From assembly GCF_011058315.1 (NCBI RefSeq), contig NZ_CP049298.1, positions 1,550,001 to 1,614,000 on the forward strand: 64,000 nucleotides of DNA, given 5' to 3'. The position numbers were made by a program, and so were the translations under genes. How positions within the stretch are numbered: position 1 is the first letter of the stretch; every line of letters begins with the position of its first letter. This DNA is from Chryseobacterium sp. POL2. Lineage in GTDB: Bacteria; Bacteroidota; Bacteroidia; Flavobacteriales; Weeksellaceae. This document shows, in pieces, positions 16,588-24,979 of the stretch. The notes under the pieces are model-generated. The model worked only from the letters and a program-made list of their open reading frames with translations. It did not search any database and had not been told where the DNA came from.

Positions 16588-18015
16588 TTAGTTAGTCGCT
16601 TTCTTTTTGAATTTAGCAGAGCCAGCCGCAATATCTTGTACTGTTCTAAATCCAATATAACTTCTTGCAGAGTCTTTTCTTTCCCAGTCTCTATAACCTG
16701 TCATTAACAAATAACCTGCATCTTTCCAAGAACCACCTCTTACAGTTTTTTTAAGTTCTCTATAGGCTTGGTTTGATAAATTTGGATTTAACGTAGAAGA
16801 AAATTGATAAGTCGAATTATTAAATGGTGATTCTGTCCATTCTGAAACGTTACCCGCCATATCGTAAAGACCGTAACCATTTCTTGGGAACTTTTTAACT
16901 GGAGCTGTATATACATAATCTCCTTTTTTATCATCTTCTATATAGTTACCTCTCTTCGGTTTGAAGTTTGCTAAATAACAACCTCTATCGTCTTGAAGAT
17001 TCGGTCCTCCCCATGGATATGCTCCATTTTCGATACCTCCTTTGGCTGCAAATTCCCATTCTGCTTCAGTTGGCAGACGGAAGTTCATAGGTTTTTGCTT
17101 TTTCTTTTTCAAGCTACTGTTGAAGTCTTTTTTAATTTTAGTTTTAAAATTACAAAAAGCTCTGGCTTGATCCCAAGTCACCCCAACAACAGGATAATTT
17201 TTATAAGCTTGATGCCAAAAATATTGATCAAACAAAGGCTCATTATAAGCATAGTTGAAATCTCTTACCCATACGGTTGTATCTGGATAAACTTTAATAC
17301 TTTCTTTTTTAAGATAAGAAGCATCTCTATTTTTATCTCTCACAGCAGACGCTACATCTTCCCATTGGTAAGAATACTGAAGTTTGTTAGCATCTAATAA
17401 TCTTTCGTTATTAATCCTTTTGTCTGGAGCGATATACATCGACTCTAAAACCTCTGCGTATTGTTCATCGGGATATGCTGAAGTATTCCAATGCAGTGGA
17501 ACATTCCAATCTAATTTTTTTGCTTCGCTGTAGCCATCTCTCCCGCCTTGCGATTCCAGATAAGTTTGATATGGTGTAACATCATCTCCTCCTTTCTGCG
17601 CAGCATAGGCATAATCTGAAATGCTAGCTCCAGTAGAACTATCTGAGCCTCCTGTACCAGCAGCTTCTGCTAAAAGTGTTCTTGCGATAGAGTCTCTCAC
17701 ATAGTTGATAAACTCTCTATACTCTCCGTTGGTCACCTCCGTTTCGTCCATAAAGAATGAAGACACTGTTACAGTTTTAGGATTAGCTTTTTCGGGCATC
17801 CCTGTAAAATCCATATCTGTCATACCCATAACATAAGATCCCCCTGGAATAGGAACCATTCCATAAGGTCTTTCAGCAGTAAAGGTTTTGGCTGTTTTTG
17901 AAGGGATTAACTCTCCTTTAGTTTTAGCTCCAGGTCTACCTGCGGATTTGCCACCCCCTTTGGAACATGAGATAACAACTGCAGAAGACAATAATATTAG
18001 AAATATCCTTTTCAT
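16588..18015 (-). CDS. gldK: T9SS ring lipoprotein GldK
   Basis: The 475-residue lipoprotein has its lipobox at VISC (Cys17) followed by SKGGGK. It lacks the acidic export signal, which fits retention on the periplasmic face of the outer membrane. The body is a formylglycine-generating-enzyme-like (sulfatase-modifying factor) fold: IPGGSYVMGMTD, FFMDETEVTNGEYREF, PVVGVTWDQARAFCNF, RLPTEAEWEFAAKGG, YDMAGNVSEWTES and VRGGSWKDAG. GldK with GldN builds the large periplasmic ring of the type IX secretion system. It is the first gene of gldKLMN. No terminator is seen between glmS and gldK, so read-through from the glmS operon is possible. Confidence 0.95.
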   Translation of the reverse strand: MKRIFLILLSSAVVISCSKGGGKSAGRPGAKTKGELIPSKTAKTFTAERPYGMVPIPGGSYVMGMTDMDFTGMPEKANPKTVTVSSFFMDETEVTNGEYREFINYVRDSIARTLLAEAAGTGGSDSSTGASISDYAYAAQKGGDDVTPYQTYLESQGGRDGYSEAKKLDWNVPLHWNTSAYPDEQYAEVLESMYIAPDKRINNERLLDANKLQYSYQWEDVASAVRDKNRDASYLKKESIKVYPDTTVWVRDFNYAYNEPLFDQYFWHQAYKNYPVVGVTWDQARAFCNFKTKIKKDFNSSLKKKKQKPMNFRLPTEAEWEFAAKGGIENGAYPWGGPNLQDDRGCYLANFKPKRGNYIEDDKKGDYVYTAPVKKFPRNGYGLYDMAGNVSEWTESPFNNSTYQFSSTLNPNLSNQAYRELKKTVRGGSWKDAGYLLMTGYRDWERKDSARSYIGFRTVQDIAAGSAKFKKKATN

Positions 18016-18118
18016 TCTCTATTCAGAAATTAAGCGGTAAATATATAATTTTTTTTAAAACTACTATTACTTTTCCTTAACGTATTTTAATTATTAATAT
18101 TGTTTATGTAACGAATAT

Positions 18119-19972
18119 TTATTCAACTGTTACAGATTTTGCAAGATTTCTTGGCTGGTCAACATTTGCACCACGATAGACCGCAACATAATAGGACAAT
18201 AATTGTAATGGAATTGCCGCTACTATTGGCGAGAAACATTCTGAAGTTTCTGGCATTTCGATAACATAATCTGCCATTTCTGCAACTTGCTGATCGCCTT
18301 TGTTAACTACAGCGATAACTTTACCTTTTCTAGCTTTAATTTCTTGTACGTTGCTTACGATTTTATCATAATGTCCTTGTTTTGGCGCAATAATTACGAT
18401 AGGCATGTTCTCGTCGATCAATGCAATTGGACCGTGCTTCATCTCAGCTGCAGGATAACCTTCGGCATGGATGTAAGAAATTTCTTTAAGTTTAAGCGCC
18501 CCTTCTAATGCAGATGGGAAGTTATAGCCTCTACCTAAATATAAGAAGTTGGTCGCATCAACAAATTGTTTAGCAATATGTTTGGTAACCTCGTGAGAAG
18601 ATTGCAATACTTCTTCAACTTTAACTGGGATAGCATCTAATTCTGTAATTAAACGCATAAACTCTGCATTGCCTAAGTTGCCATTATGCTTTCCTAATTT
18701 AAGAGCGATTAAAGACAAAATTGTTAACTGAGCAGTGAAGGCTTTTGTAGAAGCCACCCCTATCTCTGGACCAGCATGCGTGTAAGATCCTGCATCTGTT
18801 ACTCTTGCAATAGAAGAATCTACAACATTACAAATACCATATACAAAAGCGCCTTTCTCTTTGGCTAATTTGATAGCCGCCATTGTATCAGCTGTTTCTC
18901 CAGATTGAGAAATCGCTATAACGACATCTTTCGGACCAATAATGGGGTTTCTATATCTAAATTCTGATGCATATTCTACCTCAACAGGAATTCTTGCAAA
19001 CTCTTCGATAAGATATTCACCAATAAGACCAGCATGCCAAGAAGTACCACAAGCAATGATGATAATTCTTTCCGCTTTATTAATACGATCAAGGTGATCC
19101 CAGATACCAGCCATTTTAATAATACCTTCGTTAACCAAAAGTCTTCCTCTCATGGTATCAAGAATTGATTTTGGTTGTTCAAAGATTTCTTTTAACATGA
19201 AATGTTCATAGCCTCCTTTTTCAATTTGCTCAAGATTTAATCTAAGTTCCTGAATAGCGGGTTCTATTTTTTCGTTGTCTTTGATAGTGTAGATATTCAC
19301 ACCTTTTTCCAATGAAATGGTTGCCATATGTCCTTCTTCAAGATATACAGCTTCTTTTGTATATTCTACAAAAGGTGAAGCATCGGACGCTATAAAGAAC
19401 TCATTTTCTCCGAGCCCTATTGCCAGTGGTGATCCCAATCTTGCAACGATTAATTCTCCTGGGAAATCTTCGTGCATCACTGTAATTGCATAAGCGCCAT
19501 AAACTTCGTTAAGTGCAGCTCTAACAGATGAAGCGAAATCAGCTGAAGGATTTTTATCTGTGAAATATTGAATTAAGTTGACTAAAACCTCAGTATCCGT
19601 TTCTGATTTAAACTCAAAACCATTTCCAACAAGCATTGTTTTGATGGTATCATAATTTTCGATGATCCCATTATGTACTAAAGCAATTTTGCCGTCGTTT
19701 GATAAATGCGGATGCGAGTTTCTATCACTAGGTACACCATGTGTTGCCCAACGGGTGTGTCCCATACCGATGTGGGAGGTTCCTTTCATTGATTCTGAAA
19801 TAGCCACCAAATCATCAACTTTTCCTTTGGTTTTTTGAACTTCAAAATCATTATTTTTATTTTCAAGTACAATTCCTGCACTATCGTAACCTCTATATTC
19901 TAAACGTCTTAGTCCACTAATTACGATATCGTAAGCATCTCTAAAACCAGTATATCCAACAATTCCGCACAT
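18119..19972 (-). CDS. glmS: Glutamine--fructose-6-phosphate aminotransferase (isomerizing)
   Basis: The enzyme makes glucosamine-6-phosphate from fructose-6-phosphate and glutamine, the first step toward peptidoglycan and LPS amino sugars. The N-terminal glutaminase begins MCGIVGYTG with catalytic Cys2 after Met removal, and holds GHTRWATHGVPS. Two SIS sugar-isomerase domains follow (CGTSWHAG, AISQSGETADT, GRGYNFPSALEGALKLKE), and the C-terminus ends LAKSVTVE as in the family. The length of 617 is standard. It is the last gene of the apparent operon glgA-like, DUF4270, glmS, with a 29-base gap before it. Confidence 0.97.
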   Translation of the reverse strand: MCGIVGYTGFRDAYDIVISGLRRLEYRGYDSAGIVLENKNNDFEVQKTKGKVDDLVAISESMKGTSHIGMGHTRWATHGVPSDRNSHPHLSNDGKIALVHNGIIENYDTIKTMLVGNGFEFKSETDTEVLVNLIQYFTDKNPSADFASSVRAALNEVYGAYAITVMHEDFPGELIVARLGSPLAIGLGENEFFIASDASPFVEYTKEAVYLEEGHMATISLEKGVNIYTIKDNEKIEPAIQELRLNLEQIEKGGYEHFMLKEIFEQPKSILDTMRGRLLVNEGIIKMAGIWDHLDRINKAERIIIIACGTSWHAGLIGEYLIEEFARIPVEVEYASEFRYRNPIIGPKDVVIAISQSGETADTMAAIKLAKEKGAFVYGICNVVDSSIARVTDAGSYTHAGPEIGVASTKAFTAQLTILSLIALKLGKHNGNLGNAEFMRLITELDAIPVKVEEVLQSSHEVTKHIAKQFVDATNFLYLGRGYNFPSALEGALKLKEISYIHAEGYPAAEMKHGPIALIDENMPIVIIAPKQGHYDKIVSNVQEIKARKGKVIAVVNKGDQQVAEMADYVIEMPETSECFSPIVAAIPLQLLSYYVAVYRGANVDQPRNLAKSVTVE

Positions 19973-20001
19973 AATTTTATATGTTTAATTTATTTGTGTT
20001 A

Positions 20002-21561
20002 TTAATTTGTTTGTTTTTTTGAATAAGCGACTTTTAATTGAACAAATTGAGAATTACTAATTTCTTTACCAATATTATCGAAATCCGTTCCTTTAAAAAT
20101 CATTCTATTAGGTGTATAAGCTCTATCTGTGTAATCAACTCCAAGAATTTCTCCTGTTGAAGCGCTATTAAGATAAGATCCTAAATCAACAACTAAATCT
20201 TTAGCTTCTTTACCCTGTTCAATAATATCTTTAAGCGTTTTGGTGATTCCGATGTCATAATAGGCCAATTCTTTATCCAAATCATAAGATTTAATAAGTA
20301 AATAATTGGTATTAGCCAATACGCTCATATCAGATAGCAATTCTGTAGAACCAGTTTCTTTCACCGTAAAATATCGTGGCTTTTCGTAAGCATTCGCCCA
20401 AATAGACGTATCGGTATATATTCTAATTTTAGCAGTAACAATGGCTGTTTTATCGTTTTTATACAAGTCACGTAATTGGGCAACAGTTTGTGCCGGTATT
20501 TTTAGTCCAAAGCTACTACCTCCCATACCTTGTGCAAACAACTGCGGCTGACCATCTTGTGAAATAGTCTCCATAGCTGCCTTATAAGGCGTTCCTAACC
20601 TATTATATTCGATTTGATTGAATTTAGCATTGGAGCCAGCCAAGCTTAACTCATAATCAAAACTTTCTCTTTTCACAGTTCCGTCAGATTGTGGAACATC
20701 TTTTTTGTAATATAATTTAATTGAATTACCTGCCGGCGTGAATTTGAAGATATAACCGTCTGTTTCATCAACCGAAATCTGAATTCCTTTAAAATAACGA
20801 ATAAAACTAGCTGCGTTTGCTAACTCTGGTTGTTTATTCTTAGCAATAATTTTAGTTTGAAAAAAATCTTTATCTAAAGGAATACGTAGGCTAACATCTC
20901 TATTAAGCAACTCTGATCCGCCATCATCTTTTGTTATCACTACAGAATTAATAGTCCCATCAAAAACCTTTGCCCCTATTACATTAGCGTTCACATTGAC
21001 CATTTTGTTAGAATTCACTTTATCTGAATAAGCTCCTAAAAAATCTTCGACCTCTCTAACTTTGATATTAAATTTAGTTTTTTCACCACCGATTTCGAGT
21101 TTGCCATATTTTGTTACTGGATAAGTTTTCACAACTTTTTTTGCAGCAACATTTCCATCTGGATAAATATAATCCTCATTGGTTGTTGTAACCAGAGAAT
21201 CTGAGTTATATAATGGCGTCATAACCAAAACTGCAGAATCCAAAACTGCATTTGTCCCGAAATCAAAATTATCGCTTGACATTCTAACTTGGCTGACATA
21301 GCTTGATTTTTGCATTCCGAAAGCAGGTTCATTAAAAGCTCCTAAAGTTGCATAGGCTAGCTGGCTAGCATCGGTACGAATGACATCACCGTTATTAATA
21401 TTGTAGGCAACAATACCAAAAGTTTTCTCAACACCTTCTGCACTATTCCCATCGAAAAGTTGCTCTCCAAGGTTATCCATTTCGGATTCGCAACTTACAG
21501 CTACTAGAGTCAAAGCTAGCACCCCACCTAATTTGATTAGGTTTTTAAATTTATTTATCAT
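20002..21561 (-). CDS. DUF4270 family lipoprotein
   Basis: A 519-residue lipoprotein with lipobox VAVSC (Cys24) followed by the acidic ESEMDN, so it may be surface exposed. The mature region, starting GEQLFDGN, matches the DUF4270 family: SYVSQVRMSSDNFDFG, LDSAVLVMTPLYNSD, then a long beta-rich part ending in NRMIFKGTDFDNIGKE. The family is common in Bacteroidetes next to glycogen-synthase-like genes and has no known biochemical role. It sits between the glgA-like gene (15 bases upstream) and glmS (29 bases downstream). Confidence 0.85.
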   Translation of the reverse strand: MINKFKNLIKLGGVLALTLVAVSCESEMDNLGEQLFDGNSAEGVEKTFGIVAYNINNGDVIRTDASQLAYATLGAFNEPAFGMQKSSYVSQVRMSSDNFDFGTNAVLDSAVLVMTPLYNSDSLVTTTNEDYIYPDGNVAAKKVVKTYPVTKYGKLEIGGEKTKFNIKVREVEDFLGAYSDKVNSNKMVNVNANVIGAKVFDGTINSVVITKDDGGSELLNRDVSLRIPLDKDFFQTKIIAKNKQPELANAASFIRYFKGIQISVDETDGYIFKFTPAGNSIKLYYKKDVPQSDGTVKRESFDYELSLAGSNAKFNQIEYNRLGTPYKAAMETISQDGQPQLFAQGMGGSSFGLKIPAQTVAQLRDLYKNDKTAIVTAKIRIYTDTSIWANAYEKPRYFTVKETGSTELLSDMSVLANTNYLLIKSYDLDKELAYYDIGITKTLKDIIEQGKEAKDLVVDLGSYLNSASTGEILGVDYTDRAYTPNRMIFKGTDFDNIGKEISNSQFVQLKVAYSKKQTN

Positions 21562-21576
21562 TCTTGTTTTTTCGAT

Positions 21577-22347
21577 TTAATATACTTGCGAAATAACATC
21601 TACACTAAGATAGTCTGATTTTTCTACTGAAGCTTCACCATAAGCCGCATCCAAAGAGTCTATTAAGAATTCATCACCTTTAACAATAGTATCAACATAA
21701 GCCATAGCATCGTTCACAAATCCTAAAAACCTTGGATTATCTAACGAAGATAACTCAGTAATATTATCAAAAGTCAAAATTTCTTTTGTGTTGCTTCCTA
21801 GCTCAGCATCCGTTTCATTATAAAGAGACAAGACCAATTTTGTATCATTAAAATAAGTATCATCTTTATAATACGTTTTTAAGTAGATTGGTATTAAAGA
21901 GGCCATCCAACCGTTGATATGAATAACGTCTGGCACCCAATTAAGTTTTTTAATTGTTTCTATAACACCTCTTGCGAAGAATACGGCTCTTTCGTTGTTA
22001 TCTTCAAAAGCTTTTTCTTCATCATCGAAGTACAATTGCTTTCTTTTGAAATACTCTTCGTTATCGATGAAATAAACTTGAAGTCTTTCTCCTGGCAAAG
22101 ACGCCACTTTAATAATTAAAGGTTGGTCTAGATCATTGATGATAATATTCATCCCTGATAGTCTGATAACTTCGTGTAATTGGAATTTTCTTTCGCTTAT
22201 TTGTCCAAACCTTGGCATGAAAACCCGCACATCGTTACCTTCTTGATGCATCTTCAACGCCATTTGGTTGACCATATTTCCCATGTTAGAACCTTCATGG
22301 TAAGGATACATCTCTGTCGTAACGTACAAAATCTTTTGATTCGGCAT
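21577..22347 (-). CDS. Short glycogen/starch synthase-like protein (GT5 N-terminal domain only)
   Basis: The 256 residues resemble the N-terminal Rossmann half of glycogen synthase: KILYVTTEMYPYHEGSN, QEGNDVRVFMPRFG, WVPDVIHINGWMASLIPIYLKTYY and VKGDEFLIDSL. Full glycogen synthases are about 480 residues; the second GT-B half is absent. The ADP-glucose-binding K-x-G-G motif is changed to E-G-S-N. Enzymatic activity as a glycogen synthase is therefore doubtful. The reading frame is clean, so it looks like a stable short family rather than a fresh truncation. It is the first gene of an operon with DUF4270 and glmS and diverges from panC. Confidence 0.8.
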   Translation of the reverse strand: MPNQKILYVTTEMYPYHEGSNMGNMVNQMALKMHQEGNDVRVFMPRFGQISERKFQLHEVIRLSGMNIIINDLDQPLIIKVASLPGERLQVYFIDNEEYFKRKQLYFDDEEKAFEDNNERAVFFARGVIETIKKLNWVPDVIHINGWMASLIPIYLKTYYKDDTYFNDTKLVLSLYNETDAELGSNTKEILTFDNITELSSLDNPRFLGFVNDAMAYVDTIVKGDEFLIDSLDAAYGEASVEKSDYLSVDVISQVY

Positions 22348-22569
22348 AATATATTTTATTGTCTAAAAAGTATAAACACTTTATTCTGCAAAATTACAAA
22401 AATTTATTGCATTTATTTTGTTTTAATAATTTTTAAGTAAATTTATGACTCGAACCGGACTATTCTTACAGAAAATCAACATTTTAACAAATTATTTTAC
22501 AAATAATTAACAAATAAAAATATTGTTATAAATACATTTTCTAACTTTACATTCTATTTTAATGTAAGT

Positions 22570-23418
22570 ATGAAAATCTTAAACAACAAGGCCGAATTGC
22601 TAGACTTTGTCGCTGACATAAAAAAGCAAAACAAAAACATCGGTTTCGCGCCAACTATGGGCGCTTTACATAACGGACATCTATCTTTATATAAAGTTGC
22701 AAGAGAAAATAATGACATTGTTATCTCTTCCATTTTTGTAAATCCCACGCAGTTCAACAATCGTGAAGATCTAGAAAAATACCCACGAACCATTGCGCAT
22801 GACATTGAAAAATTAAAAAATTCTGAATTGGTTGATGCAGTCTATATACCAACTGTTAACGACATCTACCCTAATGGGCTATCGAGCAAACAATACAACT
22901 TCAACGGCTTGGAAAACGAAATGGAAGGCGCAGCCCGCCCAGGACATTTCGATGGCGTCGGAACTGTCATCGAAGCCTTATTTGGCCAAATACAACCAGA
23001 TGATGCTTATTTTGGCGAAAAAGATTATCAACAATTAAAAATCATCGAAACTTTAGTTAAAAATTTAAAACTTTCTGTTAAAATCCATGGTGTCGCCATC
23101 CACAGACAAGAAGATGGACTTGCAATGAGCTCGCGAAACGCAAGACTTAACAACGAAGAAAAAAATGCCTCTACCATCATTTACAAAACTTTGAAACAAG
23201 TCAATGACTGGTTCCGTGTCATTAGTATTCCTGAAATTAAGGAGCGTGTTGTCGAAATTTTTGAAAAACAGGACAATATGGAATTAGAATATTTCCTTAT
23301 TGCCGACGAAGAAAACCTGAAAGAAACAGACTTTTTCTACAAGGACAAAAACTACAGAGCTTTTATCGTTGTTAACGTCGGAAAAGTAAGATTGATTGAC
23401 AATATACATCTGGAGTAA
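22570..23418 (+). CDS. panC: Pantothenate synthetase (pantoate--beta-alanine ligase)
   Basis: The enzyme joins pantoate and beta-alanine with ATP, the last step of pantothenate synthesis. The 282 residues show the expected motifs: APTMGALHNGHLSL (ATP-binding HxGH, near 27-40), FVNPTQFN, RPGHFDGVGTVI, YFGEKDYQQL and AMSSRNARL (KMSKS-like). The length is normal. It is transcribed alone, diverging from the glgA-like gene; the next visible element is a terminator, so no panD follows. Confidence 0.96.
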   Translation: MKILNNKAELLDFVADIKKQNKNIGFAPTMGALHNGHLSLYKVARENNDIVISSIFVNPTQFNNREDLEKYPRTIAHDIEKLKNSELVDAVYIPTVNDIYPNGLSSKQYNFNGLENEMEGAARPGHFDGVGTVIEALFGQIQPDDAYFGEKDYQQLKIIETLVKNLKLSVKIHGVAIHRQEDGLAMSSRNARLNNEEKNASTIIYKTLKQVNDWFRVISIPEIKERVVEIFEKQDNMELEYFLIADEENLKETDFFYKDKNYRAFIVVNVGKVRLIDNIHLE

Positions 23419-23432
23419 TCCAGATTTTTTTT
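23407..23432 (+). terminator. Terminator of panC containing the stop codon in its loop
   Basis: Arms atctgga (23408-23414) and tccagat (23419-23425) form a hairpin followed by eight Ts. The TAA stop of panC (23416-23418) is in the 4-base loop. Confidence 0.85.
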
Positions 23433-23449
23433 GGCATAATGTACAAAAA

Positions 23450-23481
23450 CATAGAAGCCTCCTTATTCAGGAGGCTTCTAA
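23450..23481 (-). terminator. Terminator of the tRNA-Lys/Leu/Lys cluster
   Basis: Perfect 11-bp arms tagaagcctcc (23452-23462) and ggaggcttcta (23470-23480) with a 7-base loop. On the minus strand TGTTTTTG follows, fitting termination of the tRNA transcript. Confidence 0.7.
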
Positions 23482-23534
23482 ACACCAAATCACAAAATAT
23501 TAATATGAAAAAAATTTACTATGAGGTAAATTTG

Positions 23535-23607
23535 TGACCCGGCTGGGATTCGAACCCAGGACCCATACATTAAAAGTGTATTGCTCTACCAGCTGAGCTA
23601 CCGAGTC
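23535..23607 (-). tRNA. tRNA-Lys (TTT), copy 2
   Basis: A 73-base cloverleaf: acceptor GACTCGG pairs with CCGGGTC, discriminator A, D-arm AGCTCAGCTGGTAGAGC, anticodon TTT in CACTTTTAATG and T-arm GGTTCGAATCC. No CCA is encoded. It is identical in sequence to the copy at 23749-23821. Confidence 0.95.
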
Positions 23608-23638
23608 TTGAATGTAACATTCAAAGTTTTTTTTGCAG

Positions 23639-23721
23639 TGCCTGCGACTGGACTCGAACCAGCACATCCTTAGGAAACCACCCCCTCAAGATGGCGTGTC
23701 TACCAATTTCACCACGCAGGC
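23639..23721 (-). tRNA. tRNA-Leu (GAG)
   Basis: An 83-base type II tRNA with a long variable arm. Acceptor GCCTGCG pairs with CGCAGGC and the discriminator is A. The anticodon stem CCATC/GGTGG encloses loop TTGAGGG, giving anticodon GAG. The T-arm reads GGTTCGAGTCC. It lies between two identical tRNA-Lys genes. Confidence 0.92.
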
Positions 23722-23748
23722 AAAAAGATCTTTCAATCTTATTGCTAG

Positions 23749-23821
23749 TGACCCGGCTGGGATTCGAACCCAGGACCCATACATTAAAAGTGTATTGCTC
23801 TACCAGCTGAGCTACCGAGTC
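23749..23821 (-). tRNA. tRNA-Lys (TTT), copy 1
   Basis: The same 73-base sequence as the tRNA-Lys at 23535-23607, anticodon TTT, no encoded CCA. It is the first gene of the tRNA transcript, downstream of the promoter at 23880-23908. Confidence 0.95.
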
Positions 23822-23879
23822 GGCCACTTTAACAAAGCTTGTTCTTATCTCTAAGTATTATCCTTTGTTTTTAGTGGTG

Positions 23880-23908
23880 CAAAGATATATCTTTTTTTTG
23901 ATTCTCAA
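23880..23908 (-). promoter_or_regulatory. Promoter of the tRNA-Lys/Leu/Lys cluster
   Basis: On the minus strand TATCTTTG (plus 23880-23887) is preceded by TTG (plus 23906-23908) with an 18-base spacer. Confidence 0.6.
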
Positions 23909-23941
23909 AATTTTTTTTCGAAATTTGTTGAAAATAAAAAC

Positions 23942-24460
23942 ATGATAATTTCCCTAATCGGCTACATGGGAAGCGGAAAATCACACATTTCCAAACTCTT
24001 AAGCCAAAAAATTAACTTCAAACTAATTGATCTAGACCATCAAATAATTTTGAAACATCAAAAAAAAATCTCCGAAATCTTCACTGAGCATGGCGAAATC
24101 TTCTTTAGGAAAGAAGAAAAATCAGTTCTGGAAGATATTTTGAAACTTGATAACGACATTGTATTGAGCCTTGGCGGCGGCACACCTGTATATTATAACA
24201 ATATGGATTTGATTAAATCGAAATCCAAAAGTGTATTTTTACAAGCATCTGTTAGCACTTTGACAGATCGTCTTTTGCGACAAAAAGCCAAACGCCCTTT
24301 AATAGCCCGCTTGCCTGATGAGGATCTACCAGAATTTATAGCTAAACATTTGTTTGAGCGAAATGCCTTTTATAACCGTGCAGAATTTATTATTAATACA
24401 AATAATAAAAGCCCAGAAGACATTGTTGATGAAATCATGTTAGCTTTAGATTTAAAATAA
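23942..24460 (+). CDS. aroK: Shikimate kinase
   Basis: Phosphorylates shikimate at the 3-hydroxyl in the chorismate pathway. The 172 residues are normal for AroK. The P-loop is GYMGSGKS (7-14). The shikimate-binding LIDLDHQI and FFRKEEKSVL follow, then LSLGGGTP (Walker B region) and the lid RLLRQKAKRPLI. The gene has its own start just past the tRNA promoter region and converges on the S4-domain gene, which ends 15 bases away. No strong hairpin is visible in that gap. Confidence 0.95.
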   Translation: MIISLIGYMGSGKSHISKLLSQKINFKLIDLDHQIILKHQKKISEIFTEHGEIFFRKEEKSVLEDILKLDNDIVLSLGGGTPVYYNNMDLIKSKSKSVFLQASVSTLTDRLLRQKAKRPLIARLPDEDLPEFIAKHLFERNAFYNRAEFIINTNNKSPEDIVDEIMLALDLK

Positions 24461-24474
24461 AAAAAGATGGGGAA

Positions 24475-24924
24475 TTAATCTTCCTCGTCTTCATTAAGTT
24501 CTTTAAAGTACAAATCCCAAGATTCCTCATCGCCCACCCCAGCGGTTTCTTTTTCCTCATCAGTATCGAGAAAACCTTCAATTTCTCGTCGGTCTTTTTT
24601 GGTTGGTCGCCCTTCTCCTCTTTGTCTATAATAGTTTTGAGAACTCTGACGCATTTTCAGGATTTCGTATTGCTCTTTATCTGTCTTGTCTGTTACGTGT
24701 AGAGAAACCAATTTGGCACCGATACGGCTTTTGGGAATTTGCAGAATTTCTATTTTATAATCGATTTGATTTTTTCTGATTTTTATAATATCTCCTACTT
24801 TAACCTCTTTTGAAGACTTTACAGTTGATGCACCTATACTAACACGATTCTTTTTTATCTCTTCTGCAGCAATGCTTCTGGTCTTATAAAATCTTACACT
24901 CCACAAAAATTTATCAATTCGCAT
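24475..24924 (-). CDS. S4-domain RNA-binding protein, HslR (Hsp15)-like
   Basis: The 149-residue protein begins with an S4 domain: MRIDKFLWSVRFYKTRSIAA, RVSIGASTVKSSKEVKVGDIIKIRK. E. coli Hsp15 binds the 50S subunit carrying a stalled nascent chain and helps recycle it. The tail is unusually charged, first basic (GRPTKKDRREIEG) and then strongly acidic, ending KELNEDEED. It diverges from the FKBP-like lipoprotein gene. Confidence 0.88.
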   Translation of the reverse strand: MRIDKFLWSVRFYKTRSIAAEEIKKNRVSIGASTVKSSKEVKVGDIIKIRKNQIDYKIEILQIPKSRIGAKLVSLHVTDKTDKEQYEILKMRQSSQNYYRQRGEGRPTKKDRREIEGFLDTDEEKETAGVGDEESWDLYFKELNEDEED

Positions 24925-24979
24925 ATTTTTTTATACTTTTGCTCCGTTAAATAATCGGCAATTTAAGATTAAATCAAAA

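Noticed and set aside
23633-23854. Open frames across the tRNA genes on the plus strand (also near 62190)
   Set aside because: They are read-throughs of antisense tRNA sequence; the tRNA cloverleaves explain the sequence fully.
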